A DNA stretch of 64,000 nt from an uncultured cyanobacterium (GTDB lineage Bacteria > Cyanobacteriota > Cyanobacteriia > PCC-6307 > Cyanobiaceae): assembly GCA_903823115.1 (NCBI GenBank), contig CAIJRN010000029.1, forward strand, positions 62,001 through 126,000, given 5' to 3'. The translations under genes and the position numbers were made by a program. Shown one piece after another: positions 7,024 through 16,441 of this stretch. The first letter of the stretch is position 1. Every line of letters begins with the position of its first letter. The notes under the pieces were generated by a model. The model did no database searches. It had not been told where the DNA came from and saw only the letters and a list, made by a program, of their open reading frames with translations.

Positions 7024-7479
7024 TCAGGGCTTGGCGGGAGTCATGGCGGCGGCAGGTTCCACACACTTGACGGCAGCGGAGAGCTGGCGACGGGCAGCGA
7101 TCACCGGCAAGGCCTTGGCCTTGAGTTCTACGGCAGCCTGCTCCAGGGTCTGCTTCTTGTTGCCGGCCACCTTGGCCACCTCAGCCTTGAAGGCGCTCAG
7201 CTGGGTGCTGAAGTTCTGCAGCCGCAGTTTTTCGAGTTGCTGCTTGGACCCTGCCAGGGAGTTCAGCGCCGTGGCCAGGGCCTTGTCGGCGGCGGTGGCT
7301 TCGCCCACGGTGGAGGTGGGCTTGAGGGCCGCCACCTGTTCGAGGGCCTTGCCGACGCTGGCCAGCTGGCTGCAGATCTGGCTTTCGGTCTTCTGTTCGC
7401 GTTGGGCGATGGTTTGCTTCTGGCAACCGGCGCTGGCCAGGGCCAGTGCGCAGGTCAGGGCGAGGAGAGGGCGACGCAT
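7024..7479 (-). CDS. Lipoprotein with helical mature domain, function unknown
   Basis: 151 residues from the ATG at 7477-7479. The N-terminus MRRPLLALTCALALASAGC is a textbook lipoprotein signal: two arginines, a hydrophobic core, and a lipobox ending at Cys19. The mature protein is almost entirely helical and rich in Ala, Lys and Gln, with two further cysteines (ICSQL near residue 37 and VKCVEP near the end) that could form a disulfide. It is predicted to be lipid-anchored and periplasmic. The gene is followed by the long hairpin at 6955-7011 and preceded at 61 bases by the aminotransferase gene, which reads the same way; co-transcription is possible. Confidence 0.75.
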   Translation of the reverse strand: MRRPLLALTCALALASAGCQKQTIAQREQKTESQICSQLASVGKALEQVAALKPTSTVGEATAADKALATALNSLAGSKQQLEKLRLQNFSTQLSAFKAEVAKVAGNKKQTLEQAAVELKAKALPVIAARRQLSAAVKCVEPAAAMTPAKP

Positions 7480-7540
7480 GGAACCACGTAAGTGTTCACG
7501 GTGGACGTTAAGGGGGTTGCGCCGCCCTGCCATCCCCCCT

Positions 7541-8692
7541 TCAGCGATTCAGTTCCGCCGCTGCTGCGGCCACGCCCGCTCCGGTGGGCACCTTGCCCAG
7601 GCCCAGATCCTGCAGGGTCGCCTCAATCGCCGCCACGGCGGTGAGCACGTCCCGGTCGCAGACGAAGCCGAGATGGCCGATCCGGAACACATGGCCCTTG
7701 AGATGGTCCTGGCCGCCGGCCAACAGGATGTCGAAGCGGTTCTTCACCTCCTTGCGCAGGATCTCCGCATCGATGCCTTCGGGGGCCACCGCGGTGATGG
7801 CGGGGCTGCCGTGACCTTCGGCGGCATACAGGGGCAGGCCGATGGCCTTCATCGCCGCCTGGACGGCGCGCCGATGGCGATCGTGGCGGGCGAAGATCGC
7901 CGGCAGGCCCTCCTTCTGCATCATCTCGAGGGCGGCCTCGAGGGCGAAGTAGAGGTTGATCGCCGGGGTGAAGGGGTTGCTGTCGGCCTTGGCCGATTTG
8001 CGGTATTTACCGAGATCGAGATAGAACTTCGGCAGGTCGGAGCGCTCGTAGGCGGCCCAGGCCTTCTCGCTCATCGCCACGAAGCTCAGGCCCGGCGGCA
8101 TCATGTAGCCCTTCTGGGATCCGGAGCCGATTACATCGAGGCCCCAGGCGTCCATCGGCACATCGCAGGCGCCCAGGCTGGTGACGCAGTCGGCGATGGT
8201 CAGGGCGGTGCCATGGGCGCGCACATGGCCGGCGATCGTCTGCAGATCGTTGATCACCCCGGTGGAGGTTTCCGAGTGGGTGAGGATCACGGCCCGGATC
8301 GCCTTGCCGCTGTCCGCTTCCAGAGCCGCTTTGAAGGCTTCCGGATCAAGGGGCTGGCCCCACTCCGCCTTGATCACCTGGACGTCGAGGCCGTAGGCCT
8401 TCGCCACCTTCACCCAGCGTTCGCCGAACTTGCCGTTGTCACCGCAGAGCACCCGATCGCCGCGGCTGCAGGTGTTGATGATCCCCGCCTCCATGGCGGC
8501 GGTGCCGCTGCCGGTGATCACCAGCACGTCGTCGCTCGTCTGATGCAGCCACTGCAACTGCTCGGTGGTGCGCTTGACGATCTTCTGGAAATCGGCGCTG
8601 CGATGGCCGATCGGATGGCGGCCCATCGCCTGCAGAACGGTTTCCGGCACGGGGGTGGGGCCGGGAATCATCAGAGTGAGTTTGTCCTGCAT
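7541..8692 (-). CDS. Class V aminotransferase (alanine-glyoxylate/serine-pyruvate type; 'soluble hydrogenase 42 kDa subunit' family)
   Basis: 383 residues from the ATG at 8690-8692 (MQDKLTLMIPGPTPVP). The PGPTPVP opening, the GSGTAAMEA loop at about 61-69, the PLP-contacting Asp168 in ADCVTSLG, and the Schiff-base Lys194 in GSGSQKGYMMPPG are the fold-type I class V signature. NPFTP at about 229-233 is also typical. In cyanobacteria this family carries the historical name small subunit of soluble hydrogenase. The activity is most likely transamination of glyoxylate or hydroxypyruvate with Ala or Ser, as in photorespiratory or serine metabolism. The exact substrate cannot be read from sequence. 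Full family length. Confidence 0.9.
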   Translation of the reverse strand: MQDKLTLMIPGPTPVPETVLQAMGRHPIGHRSADFQKIVKRTTEQLQWLHQTSDDVLVITGSGTAAMEAGIINTCSRGDRVLCGDNGKFGERWVKVAKAYGLDVQVIKAEWGQPLDPEAFKAALEADSGKAIRAVILTHSETSTGVINDLQTIAGHVRAHGTALTIADCVTSLGACDVPMDAWGLDVIGSGSQKGYMMPPGLSFVAMSEKAWAAYERSDLPKFYLDLGKYRKSAKADSNPFTPAINLYFALEAALEMMQKEGLPAIFARHDRHRRAVQAAMKAIGLPLYAAEGHGSPAITAVAPEGIDAEILRKEVKNRFDILLAGGQDHLKGHVFRIGHLGFVCDRDVLTAVAAIEATLQDLGLGKVPTGAGVAAAAAELNR

Positions 8693-9089
8693 GGGAAGGC
8701 TGGCGAAGGGCGCGGCGGAAGGTGGGCGGGGTGGTTCACGGCTGTGACCGGGCCCTTGCGCTGCCGAACGGCGGCAGTGCAATCCCCCACCATAAAAAAC
8801 TGACCTCCCGCCGGCCCCGGCCTCGGATCAGCCTGGGGATCTGCTCCGCTTCCGGGCGGCACAGCCAGCGGCTTGATGATCCGGCTCACTCGCTGACGGA
8901 GCGTGCTGCGACAGGCCTGCTGCACACTCGCGAACGACCCAGGACTGACTTGCAACGGATCCGGTGGGCGGGGCTTTCCGGGTCAGCCAGTCCAGCGGCA
9001 GGGCTGGCGGCGATGCTGAATCGCCGGAGAGTGGTTTCAGGCGTCGGTCTGCCCGCCCTGTCCCCGAGGCCCACCACCAAACGCCCCGA
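8693..9089. other. Divergent promoter region between the aminotransferase and cbiD
   Basis: About 400 bases with no supportable gene. On the minus strand a hairpin with 9-bp arms (8758-8766 with 8772-8780) lies in the likely 5' leader of the aminotransferase mRNA. Just upstream of it, TATGGT at 8789-8794 could serve as a -10 element. On the plus side I looked for a cobalamin riboswitch before cbiD and did not see its conserved core. Confidence 0.4.
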
Positions 9090-10253
9090 ATGTCCGCTTC
9101 GCCGTCGCCAGCCTCGAGTCAACCCCGCCGTGGCGGCTACAGCCTGCCGGTCTGGGTGGCGGCGGCGGCCCGGGCCGCTGTGGGGCAGCTCAGCGGTGAT
9201 TCCTTCACGGCGGAGCAGCCCCTGCAGCTCGATCCCTCAGCGCCGGACCGGCCTGCCGAGGCGGTGCCGGTCGTGGCTGCGGCGCCCCTGGGCGATGGTC
9301 GTGCCCTGGCGGTGGCCCGTTGCGAGCCGGGTGATGGTCTGGATCTCACCCGCGGCCTGGTGGTGTGGGTGGAGGCGGCCTGGCACCCCCTGGATCCAGC
9401 TGCTGTCGACCGTTGGCTGTGGCTGGAGGCCGGTGAGGGGGTGGGCGTTCATGCCGAGTCCCGGGCTCTCTGCATCTCCGCCTTTGCCAGGGAGCTGCTG
9501 GAGCGCAACCTGCAGCCGCTGCTGCCCGCGGGCCGAGGCCTGCGGTTGCGCGTGATCTTCCCGCGGGGCCGCCAGCTGGCTGAGCGCACCAGCAATGCCG
9601 CCTTCGGCGTGGTGGATGGGCTGGCCCTGATCGGCACCCAGGCCGAGGTGCAGGCCAGTGCCGATCCCGACCAGCTGCGGCGCACCCTGGCGGCGTTGGC
9701 CGAGCGGCTGGCTGATCCCGCCTTCGGCGGCGATCTGGTGCTGGTGATCGGCGAGAACGGCCTCGATCTGGCCCCCCGGCTGGGCCTGCCGCCGGCGTTG
9801 CTGCTCAAGTGCGGCAACTGGCTGGGGCCGGTGCTGGTGGCGGCCGCGGCCGGCGGGGTGCGGCGGCTGTTGTTGTTCGGCTATCAGGGCAAGCTGATCA
9901 AGCTGGCCGGTGGCATTTTCCACACCCACCACCACCTGGCCGACGGCCGCGCCGAGGTGCTCACCGCCCTGGCGGCGCTGGAGGGCCTGGGCGGCGAGGC
10001 TCTGGCCGAGCTCCATGACGCCGCCACCGTGGAGGCGGGCCTGGTGGCGCTGGAGCTGGCCGATCCGGTCCTGGCCGAGCGCCTGCGGCGACGCATCGCC
10101 CAGACGATCGAGGCGCGCACCTGTGCCTATCTGCAGCGCCACGGGGAGGGCTGCCCGGCGGTGGGGGCGGTGCTCTTCGATCGTTCGCGCCGGATCCGGG
10201 CCCAGGGGCCGGTGGGAGCGGCCCTGCTGGAGGCCTTCAGGGGCCCGACCTAG
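9090..10253 (+). CDS. cbiD: Cobalt-precorrin-5B (C1)-methyltransferase CbiD
   Basis: 387 residues from the ATG at 9090. Motifs match CbiD: the N-terminal GYSLPVWVAAAARAAV, the RGLVVWVEAA region, the central block LVIGENGLDLAPRLGLP and NWLGPVLVAAAAGGVRRLLLFGYQGKL, and the strongly diagnostic LAGGIFHTHHHLADGRAEVL. CbiD acts in the anaerobic (early cobalt insertion) cobalamin or pseudocobalamin pathway, methylating C1 during ring contraction in the cytosol. Another gene of the same pathway, cobH, lies at 47 kb. A frame upstream to 8964 is open, but homologous-looking sequence begins only after residue 10 of this call. guaA follows after 65 bases on the same strand. Confidence 0.93.
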   Translation: MSASPSPASSQPRRGGYSLPVWVAAAARAAVGQLSGDSFTAEQPLQLDPSAPDRPAEAVPVVAAAPLGDGRALAVARCEPGDGLDLTRGLVVWVEAAWHPLDPAAVDRWLWLEAGEGVGVHAESRALCISAFARELLERNLQPLLPAGRGLRLRVIFPRGRQLAERTSNAAFGVVDGLALIGTQAEVQASADPDQLRRTLAALAERLADPAFGGDLVLVIGENGLDLAPRLGLPPALLLKCGNWLGPVLVAAAAGGVRRLLLFGYQGKLIKLAGGIFHTHHHLADGRAEVLTALAALEGLGGEALAELHDAATVEAGLVALELADPVLAERLRRRIAQTIEARTCAYLQRHGEGCPAVGAVLFDRSRRIRAQGPVGAALLEAFRGPT

Positions 10254-10318
10254 GGTGCAGCCAGCCAGCCAGCGGTTGACGGTCGATTGGGCCGTTCAGA
10301 CCGGAACCGACCCTACCG

Positions 10319-11911
10319 ATGTCCTCTTCGACGACTGATGCCCCCGCAACGGGTCGCCAACCCGCCATCGTCATCCTTGATTTTGGCTCCCAGTATTCGG
10401 AATTGATCGCTCGCCGTGTGCGCGAGACCGAGGTCTTTTCCCTGGTGATGGGCTACACCACCAGTGCCGAGGAGCTGCGGCTGCTGGCGCCCAGGGGAAT
10501 CATCCTCAGCGGCGGGCCGAACTCGGTGTATGAGGAGGGCGCCCCTCTGTGTGATCCGGCTCTCTGGGATCTGGGCATCCCGATCCTGGGGGTCTGCTAC
10601 GGCATGCAGCTGATGGTGCAGCAGCTGGGCGGCTCGGTGATCGCCGCCGGTCGGGCCGAATACGGCAAGGCGCCACTGCATGTCGACGACCCCACCGACC
10701 TCCTCACCAACGTCGATGACGGCTCGACGATGTGGATGAGTCATGGCGATTCCGTGCAGGCGCTGCCGCCGGGATTTGTGCGCCTGGCCCACACCGACAA
10801 CACACCTGAAGCGGCTGTGGCGGACCACGATCGCCGCATGTATGGCGTGCAGTTTCACCCGGAGGTGGTGCATTCCAGCTGCGGCATGGCGATGATTCGT
10901 AACTTCGTCTACCACATCTGCGGCTGCATCCCCGACTGGACAACGGACACGTTCATTGACGAGGCGATCGCCGATGTTCGCGCCCAGGTGGGTGACAAGC
11001 GGGTGCTGCTGGCCCTCTCCGGTGGTGTGGATTCCTCCACCCTGGCCTTCCTGCTGCACCGTGCGATCGGTGATCAGCTCACCTGCATGTTCATCGATCA
11101 GGGCTTCATGCGCAAAGGTGAGCCTGAATTTTTAGTGGAGTTCTTCGATAAGCGCTTCCACATCAATGTGGTGTACATCAATGCCAGGGAGCGCTTCATT
11201 TCCCGGCTGGCCGGTATCACTGATCCGGAGGAGAAACGCAAGATCATCGGCGCCGAGTTCATCCGGGTGTTTGAAGCAGAGAGCAAGCGTCTCGGCCCCT
11301 TCGACTACCTGGCCCAGGGCACCCTTTACCCCGATGTGATCGAGAGCGCCGGTACCGACATTGACCCCAAGACCGGTGAACGGGTGGCGGTGAAGATCAA
11401 GAGCCACCACAACGTCGGCGGTCTGCCCAAGGATCTGCAGTTCAAGTTGGTGGAACCCCTGCGGCGGCTGTTCAAGGACGAAGTGCGCAAAGTGGGCCGC
11501 AATCTGGGGCTGCCGCAGGAGATCGTCGGTCGCCATCCCTTCCCCGGACCTGGCCTGGCGATCCGCATCCTCGGCGAAGTGAACGACGACAAGCTCGACA
11601 TCCTGCGCGATGCCGATCTGATCGTGCGCGAGGAGGTGCGCAATGCCGGCCTCTATCACGACATCTGGCAGGCCTTTGCCGTTCTGCTGCCGGTGCGCAG
11701 CGTCGGTGTGATGGGTGACAAGCGCACCTATGCCTATCCGATCGTGCTGCGCTGCGTGTCCTCCGAAGACGGCATGACCGCCGATTGGTCGCGTCTGCCT
11801 TATGACCTCTTGGAGTTGATTTCCAATCGCATCGTCAATGAGGTGCGCGGTGTCAACCGGGTGGTGTACGACATCACCAGCAAGCCCCCCGGCACGATCG
11901 AGTGGGAGTAG
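10319..11911 (+). CDS. guaA: GMP synthase (glutamine-hydrolysing)
   Basis: 530 residues, the usual bacterial length. The N-terminal class I glutamine amidotransferase domain has the nucleophile Cys93 in GVCYGMQ, with His180 and Glu182 (GVQFHPEV) completing the triad. The ATP pyrophosphatase domain has the P-loop SGGVDS at about 234-239. The C-terminal dimerisation domain ends with the family signature [17 protein letters not shown]. It converts XMP, ATP and glutamine to GMP in the cytosol. It follows cbiD by 65 bases and is followed by a 336-base spacer. Confidence 0.98.
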   Translation: MSSSTTDAPATGRQPAIVILDFGSQYSELIARRVRETEVFSLVMGYTTSAEELRLLAPRGIILSGGPNSVYEEGAPLCDPALWDLGIPILGVCYGMQLMVQQLGGSVIAAGRAEYGKAPLHVDDPTDLLTNVDDGSTMWMSHGDSVQALPPGFVRLAHTDNTPEAAVADHDRRMYGVQFHPEVVHSSCGMAMIRNFVYHICGCIPDWTTDTFIDEAIADVRAQVGDKRVLLALSGGVDSSTLAFLLHRAIGDQLTCMFIDQGFMRKGEPEFLVEFFDKRFHINVVYINARERFISRLAGITDPEEKRKIIGAEFIRVFEAESKRLGPFDYLAQGTLYPDVIESAGTDIDPKTGERVAVKIKSHHNVGGLPKDLQFKLVEPLRRLFKDEVRKVGRNLGLPQEIVGRHPFPGPGLAIRILGEVNDDKLDILRDADLIVREEVRNAGLYHDIWQAFAVLLPVRSVGVMGDKRTYAYPIVLRCVSSEDGMTADWSRLPYDLLELISNRIVNEVRGVNRVVYDITSKPPGTIEWE

Positions 11912-12247
11912 GGCCACGGCGCCTCAGGACCATGCCGCTGTAGCCGGCGTCACCTGGACAGGTGCCCAGAGGGGCCCTTGGCCGAAGCCGATGGCCCTGG
12001 ATCATCGGCGTGAGCGCCGCGGCTTCCGGCTCCCGGTGCCGGGAGTCTGTCCGGGCGGGGGGAGCTCCGGACTGGCCAGAATCGGGATCAAGGCCTTGGT
12101 GAGCGCTGGTCCGAAAGCTCGGCGTTGCCGTCCAAGACCTCCCTGTGCTTGGGGCGATGGTCGGCCCAACGGGATCCACCCCGACGGTGGGCGGGGCTGG
12201 CTGAGGCTCGCTGCCGCCGATACCATCGGACACCGATCTTCTGGCCC
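11912..12247. other. Intergenic stretch after guaA
   Basis: No supportable gene in about 340 bases. A GATACCAT sequence near 12220 could be a -10 element for the following gene, whose GTG start is at 12248. No T-tailed terminator hairpin is visible after guaA. Confidence 0.4.
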
Positions 12248-12904
12248 GTGACTGCCGTACCTCCTGTCGTCAGCACGTCGTCCTCCGGCAGCAGCCCCAG
12301 CGGCGCCGATCAGGACATGCAGCTGCAGCGCCGTCTCCAGCAGGACAGCATCGTGCTGGCCGGCAAGACCATCTTTCTCAACCCCTTCCTTTACTGGCGC
12401 CGCTTTGACGCCAACACCGATCGCTGGCTCAGGGAGCCCGGCCAGCTTCCCGAAGAGCAGATCGAGGCCAATCGCCTGCGCTTCTATCCCGAGCTCGACT
12501 GGAAGCTGATCGAACCGGAGGAGAGCGCCGTCAAGGACGGTGCCGTGGAGATGTTCCTCAAGAGCCTGGAGCTGATCAGCACCTTCAACCCCGATCTCAG
12601 CGCCGGCCATCTGTTGGAGGTGGAGCGCAAGATGGCGGTCACCAAGAAAAAGGCCTTCGAGCGCTGGGTGGAGCGGGCCCTCAACCGTCGCCTGCAGGAG
12701 AAGCAGCGCGAGCGCCGTCGCTTCGATCGGGATCGGGCGATGCGGGGCTGGATGGAATGGTTCTCGCTGGACAACACCCGCCAGGCCCTGCTGCCCCTCT
12801 CGGCCCTGCTGGTGATCGCCGTCGCGGCCGGCTGGTGGTTCGGCAGCCAGCGCTTCTGCCGTCAGGTGATCGTCGATCCCGGCATCCAGCGACCCGCCGT
12901 CTGA
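12248..12904 (+). CDS. Conserved-looking C-terminally anchored membrane protein, function unknown
   Basis: About 218 residues from a GTG at 12248; an ATG 19 codons later is possible but would cut into conserved-looking sequence. After a Ser/Pro-rich leader comes QLQRRLQQDSIVLAGKTIFLNPFLYWRRF, then an acidic helical region, a strongly basic helix (RRLQEKQRERRRFDRDRAM) and one C-terminal membrane segment (ALLPLSALLVIAVAAGWWF) followed by about 20 residues. The topology is a cytosolic domain anchored by its tail. It is upstream of an unknown small gene and of mrdA on the same strand, suggesting a link to cell-wall elongation, but that is context only. Confidence 0.78.
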   Translation: MTAVPPVVSTSSSGSSPSGADQDMQLQRRLQQDSIVLAGKTIFLNPFLYWRRFDANTDRWLREPGQLPEEQIEANRLRFYPELDWKLIEPEESAVKDGAVEMFLKSLELISTFNPDLSAGHLLEVERKMAVTKKKAFERWVERALNRRLQEKQRERRRFDRDRAMRGWMEWFSLDNTRQALLPLSALLVIAVAAGWWFGSQRFCRQVIVDPGIQRPAV

Positions 12905-12966
12905 TTGGGCCTGCCTGGGGCCGCGGCGCGCCAGACTGTCCGTATCCTGCTGCCGGTTTCCTGGCC

Positions 12967-13374
12967 ATGGCTGCCGATCCCCTCGACGCTCTGCGGCTGA
13001 CGCTGATGCAGGACGTGTTGCCTGTTGGCGTGGCCATGGTGGACCGGGTTCGCCGCGGCGGCCCCAGGGAAGTGCTGGCGGCCTTCGATGGCAGCAGCTC
13101 CGATCCTCTGGGCCAGCTGCGCCAGGAAGGGGAGCCGATGGCATCCCAGCTGCGGGAAGGTCTGGATCGGCTCCAGCCTGGTCTGGGCAATCCGGTGATG
13201 AAGGTGGAGGTGCGGGATGTGGAGCCCGACGAGCAGCCGTTCGAGCGCGCCGATCCGGCCGAACTCCAGAGCGCCTTGGCGCGGATCGCCACCCGCCTGA
13301 ACCTGTTGGAGCAGCACCTGGCTGCCACTGAGGCTGCCACTGAATCCGACGCTCAAGCCGTCACGCGCCGTTGA
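12967..13374 (+). CDS. Small soluble protein translationally coupled to mrdA, function unknown
   Basis: 135 residues from the ATG at 12967. It begins with a helical segment, LDALRLTLMQDVLPVGVAMVDRVRRGG, followed by an acidic, Gln-rich middle and a C-terminal helix with heptads (LQSALARIATRLNLLEQHLAATEAA). No membrane segment or catalytic motif. Its stop codon is one base before the ATG of mrdA, the closest spacing in this region. The two are almost certainly co-translated, and the protein may be needed in ratio with PBP2. Confidence 0.75.
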   Translation: MAADPLDALRLTLMQDVLPVGVAMVDRVRRGGPREVLAAFDGSSSDPLGQLRQEGEPMASQLREGLDRLQPGLGNPVMKVEVRDVEPDEQPFERADPAELQSALARIATRLNLLEQHLAATEAATESDAQAVTRR

Positions 13375-13375
13375 G

Positions 13376-15121
13376 ATGGCTTACGGCGGTCTGTCATCAC
13401 GTCAGACCGGCGTGGGGTCCCAGTCGGCGGTGCTGCTGCTGGTGGTGCTGCTGGTCTCCGGCGCCATCGCCGCCCGGCTGGCCTGGCTGCAGTTGCTCCA
13501 TGGTCCCGAGTACCGGGCCATGGCCGATGAAAATCGCATTCGCCTGATCCCCCGCGATCCGGTCCGGGGACGCCTGCTTGATCGCAACGGCCGGGTGCTG
13601 GCCACCAATCGGCTCACCTACCAGCTCTATCTCCAACCCCGCCTGGTGCAGGAGAGGGAATGGCCGGCCCTGCGGGATCGGCTCAGCAGGCTGCTCCTGA
13701 TTCCTGCGGCCCAGCTGGAGCAGCAGTGGCGCCAGGGTCAGCGCAGCTCGGATGCTTTCCGGATCCATCTGGCTGGCCCGCTGACACCTGTTCAGGTGCT
13801 GCGCTTCCGTGAGCAGGCTGGCCTGCTGCCAGGGGCCGAGGTGACCGCCGATGTGCTGCGCTCCTACCCCGGTGGCCGGTTGGCCGCCCATCTGATGGGC
13901 TACACCAGCAGCATCACGGAGGAGGAGTACCAGCGACTCCGGGACAAGGGCTATCGCCTCAGCGATCGCATCGGTCGCAGTGGGCTGGAAAAGGCCTTCG
14001 AGAGCTCCCTGCGGGGTGAATGGGGCGGGCAGCAGCTGGAGGTGGATGCGGCTGGTCAGGTGCAGCGGGTGCTGGGCGACAAGCCCGCCAAAGCCGGCCG
14101 TGACCTACGCCTCACCATCGATCTGGACCTGCAGCGGGCGGCTGAACGGGCCCTCGATACCGTCGCCAAGGGGGCGATCGTGGCCATGGATCCCCGCACC
14201 GGCGCGATCCGGGCCATGGCCAGCCGGCCCAATTTCGATCCCAACATCTTCTCGGAGGGGCCCACCACGGCCCAGTGGCACGATCTGAACCGACCGGATG
14301 CGCCGATGCTGAATCGGGCCTTCCAGGGGTTCCCGCCGGCCAGCACCTTCAAGATTGTCTCCACGATCGCCGGGATTGAATCCGGCAAGTTCGGCCCCGG
14401 TTCGACGTTGGCGACGATGACCCACTTCTGCTACTACGGCCAGTGCTACGGCGACCACGGCGCCTTTGGCTCCATCGGCTTCCAGAAGGCCCTGGCGGTG
14501 AGCAGCAACAGTTTTTATTACCAGGTGGGCCTCAAGGTGGGCCCGGATGAGTTGTTCAAGGCGGCGCGACGCATGGGCTACGGCCAGCACACCGGCGTTG
14601 AGCTGAGGGAGGAGGAGACCGAGGGGCTGTTGGGTGACCCCGCCTGGAAGAAAGCGGTGATGCACGAGCCCTGGACCCCGGTTGACACGATCACCTCGGC
14701 GATCGGCCAGGGCGCCGTGACCGTGACCCCGATCCAGATGGCCCGCCTGTACGGCGCCGTCGCCAATGGCGGCACCCTGGTGACGCCGCACCTGGTCGAG
14801 CACACGACCCCACGCCGCTGGCTGGCCCTCAAGCCGGAGACCCTGCGGGTGCTTCGGGAGGGGCTGCGGATGGTGGTGACCGAAGGCACCGGCCGCATCC
14901 TCAACGATCCGAGCCTGCCCGCCGTGGCCGGCAAGACCGGCACCGGGGAGGATCCCCCCCGGCCGGATCATGTCTGGTTCGGCGGCTACGCCCCGGCCGG
15001 CAAGCCGGATCTGGTGATCGTGGCTTTCGGCGAGAACTCCGGCGGCTTCGGTGGCACGGTGGCGGCGCCGATGGTCAAGGCGCTGATGAGCACCTGGTTC
15101 CACAGCCACCAGGGCCACTGA
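13376..15121 (+). CDS. mrdA: Penicillin-binding protein 2 (peptidoglycan D,D-transpeptidase)
   Basis: 581 residues. One N-terminal membrane anchor (about 18-38) precedes a class B PBP dimerisation domain (VRGRLLDRNGRVLATN at about 62-77). The transpeptidase domain has the active-site Ser322 in ASTFK, the SSN motif at about 375-377 and KTGTGE at about 520. These are all three penicillin-binding motifs in order. PBP2 cross-links peptidoglycan during cell elongation, normally with RodA, which is not in this window. A convergent 16-base palindrome lies after the stop. Confidence 0.93.
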   Translation: MAYGGLSSRQTGVGSQSAVLLLVVLLVSGAIAARLAWLQLLHGPEYRAMADENRIRLIPRDPVRGRLLDRNGRVLATNRLTYQLYLQPRLVQEREWPALRDRLSRLLLIPAAQLEQQWRQGQRSSDAFRIHLAGPLTPVQVLRFREQAGLLPGAEVTADVLRSYPGGRLAAHLMGYTSSITEEEYQRLRDKGYRLSDRIGRSGLEKAFESSLRGEWGGQQLEVDAAGQVQRVLGDKPAKAGRDLRLTIDLDLQRAAERALDTVAKGAIVAMDPRTGAIRAMASRPNFDPNIFSEGPTTAQWHDLNRPDAPMLNRAFQGFPPASTFKIVSTIAGIESGKFGPGSTLATMTHFCYYGQCYGDHGAFGSIGFQKALAVSSNSFYYQVGLKVGPDELFKAARRMGYGQHTGVELREEETEGLLGDPAWKKAVMHEPWTPVDTITSAIGQGAVTVTPIQMARLYGAVANGGTLVTPHLVEHTTPRRWLALKPETLRVLREGLRMVVTEGTGRILNDPSLPAVAGKTGTGEDPPRPDHVWFGGYAPAGKPDLVIVAFGENSGGFGGTVAAPMVKALMSTWFHSHQGH

Positions 15122-15147
15122 ACACCCTCCCAGAGACCCAGGCCGGC

Positions 15148-15163
15148 GCCCCCGATCGGGGGC
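15148..15163. terminator. Palindromic hairpin between convergent mrdA and sqdX
   Basis: GCCCCCGATCGGGGGC is a perfect 16-base palindrome 26 bases after the mrdA stop. It could stop transcription from both sides, but it has no T-tract. It would act only as a weak or factor-assisted terminator. Confidence 0.35.
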
Positions 15164-15288
15164 ACCGACCCAAGGCGTGCCTGCGCGGATCGGCAGCGCA
15201 GGAGACATCAGACGGAGAACAAGGCCGTTGGGGTTGGCAGGGGCGAGTCCAGACGGGCGGTTCAGAACGGGCTGCCTGCAACAGGCTC

Positions 15289-16425
15289 TCAGCTGGCCGG
15301 CTGCAGATCCCGCAGGCCGAGCACCTGGCGGTAGTAGCGCCGCAGTTGGTCGGTGGCGCCGGCCCAGCCCCAGCGTTCCGCCTCCGAGCGGGCAGCCAGG
15401 CGCAGGGAGCGGCGGGTGGTGGCATCCCCCAGCAGCCGGTCCACGGCCGTCACGAAGCTATCGGGGCGATCCGGGTCGTAGAGGCAGCCGTTCACCCCAT
15501 CGCTGACGATGTCGGGAATGCCGCCCCGGTTGGCTCCCACCACCGGGCAGCCGGCGGCCATCGCTTCGAGCAGCACCAGGCCCAGGGTCTCGGTGCTGGA
15601 GGGGAACAGGAAGGCATCGCCGCTGGCATAGGCGGCGGCCAGATCCAGCCCGCTCAGATAGCCCACGAAGGTGGTGGCGGTGCCCTCGAACGCCTTCTCC
15701 AGCTGCTGCCGGTGGGGCCCATCGCCCACCAGGGCCAGGCGCGCCTGGGGGATGGCCTCCAGCACGGGCCGAATGCGTTCGATCTGTTTTTCCGCCGACA
15801 GCCGGCCGATGTAGAGGAGCAGGTTGCCGCTGTCGCTGTGGGCGCCGTGCAGCCGTTGCCGCATCACCTCCGAGCTCAGTTCAGGCCGGAACAGGTCCGT
15901 GTCCACACCCCGCTGCCACAGGGCTGTGTGCTGGATGCCCTTGGCGGCCAGCTCCTCCACCATCGCCGTGGAGGTGCAGAGGTTCAGCTGGGCCTGGTTA
16001 TGGGCGGCCTTGAGCAGCTCCCAGAGCAGCGGCTCCAGCATGCCCATGCCGTAGTGCTCCAGGTACTTGGGCAGGTGGGTGTGGTAGCTGGCCACCAGGG
16101 GCAGACCGCGGGTCTTGGCCAGCCAGATGCCCCCCAGGCCCAGGACGGCAGGATTGACGACGTGCACCAGGTCGGGGGCGAAGCCCTCCAGGGCCTCGGA
16201 CACCGCCGGCCGCGGCAGGGCCAGCTTCAGTTCCGGGTACAGGGGCAGCGGCATGGCCGGCACGCCCACCACCCGGGCGCCGCAGTACTGGGAGGGAGCC
16301 CCCTCAGGGCAAAAGATCAGCACCTCGTCGCCGGCAGCCACGAGATGCTCCACCGTCTTGGTGAGTCGCGTGACGATGCCATCGACCTTCGGCAGGAAGG
16401 TTTCGGTGAAAAAAGCGATCTTCAC
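15289..16425 (-). CDS. sqdX: Sulfoquinovosyltransferase (sulfolipid synthase)
   Basis: 378 residues from a GTG at 16423-16425, chosen because the conserved GT4 start VKIAFFTETFLPKVDGIVT begins exactly there. The GT-B glycosyltransferase family 4 pattern is complete: ASYHTHLPKYLEHYG, LLYIGRLSAEKQI, and the donor-binding EX7E motif in FPSSTETLGLVLLEAMAAGCPVV. Together with the adjacent sqdB, this identifies SqdX, which transfers sulfoquinovose from UDP-sulfoquinovose to diacylglycerol to make the thylakoid lipid SQDG. It lies 16 bases downstream of sqdB, so the two form an operon. Confidence 0.93.
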   Translation of the reverse strand: MKIAFFTETFLPKVDGIVTRLTKTVEHLVAAGDEVLIFCPEGAPSQYCGARVVGVPAMPLPLYPELKLALPRPAVSEALEGFAPDLVHVVNPAVLGLGGIWLAKTRGLPLVASYHTHLPKYLEHYGMGMLEPLLWELLKAAHNQAQLNLCTSTAMVEELAAKGIQHTALWQRGVDTDLFRPELSSEVMRQRLHGAHSDSGNLLLYIGRLSAEKQIERIRPVLEAIPQARLALVGDGPHRQQLEKAFEGTATTFVGYLSGLDLAAAYASGDAFLFPSSTETLGLVLLEAMAAGCPVVGANRGGIPDIVSDGVNGCLYDPDRPDSFVTAVDRLLGDATTRRSLRLAARSEAERWGWAGATDQLRRYYRQVLGLRDLQPAS

Positions 16426-16441
16426 GCGTGCAATCCCCGGC

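Noticed and set aside
6851-7066. A 71-codon minus-strand frame across the tRNA gene
   Set aside because: It runs straight through tRNA-Gly and the long hairpin and has no protein-like composition.
8693-9089. A cobalamin riboswitch before cbiD
   Set aside because: I looked for the conserved core of this element on the plus strand and did not find it. Only a simple hairpin in the minus-strand leader is present.
10257-10275. A short CAGC-type tandem run before guaA
   Set aside because: Only a few units of four bases, too short to be a meaningful repeat.
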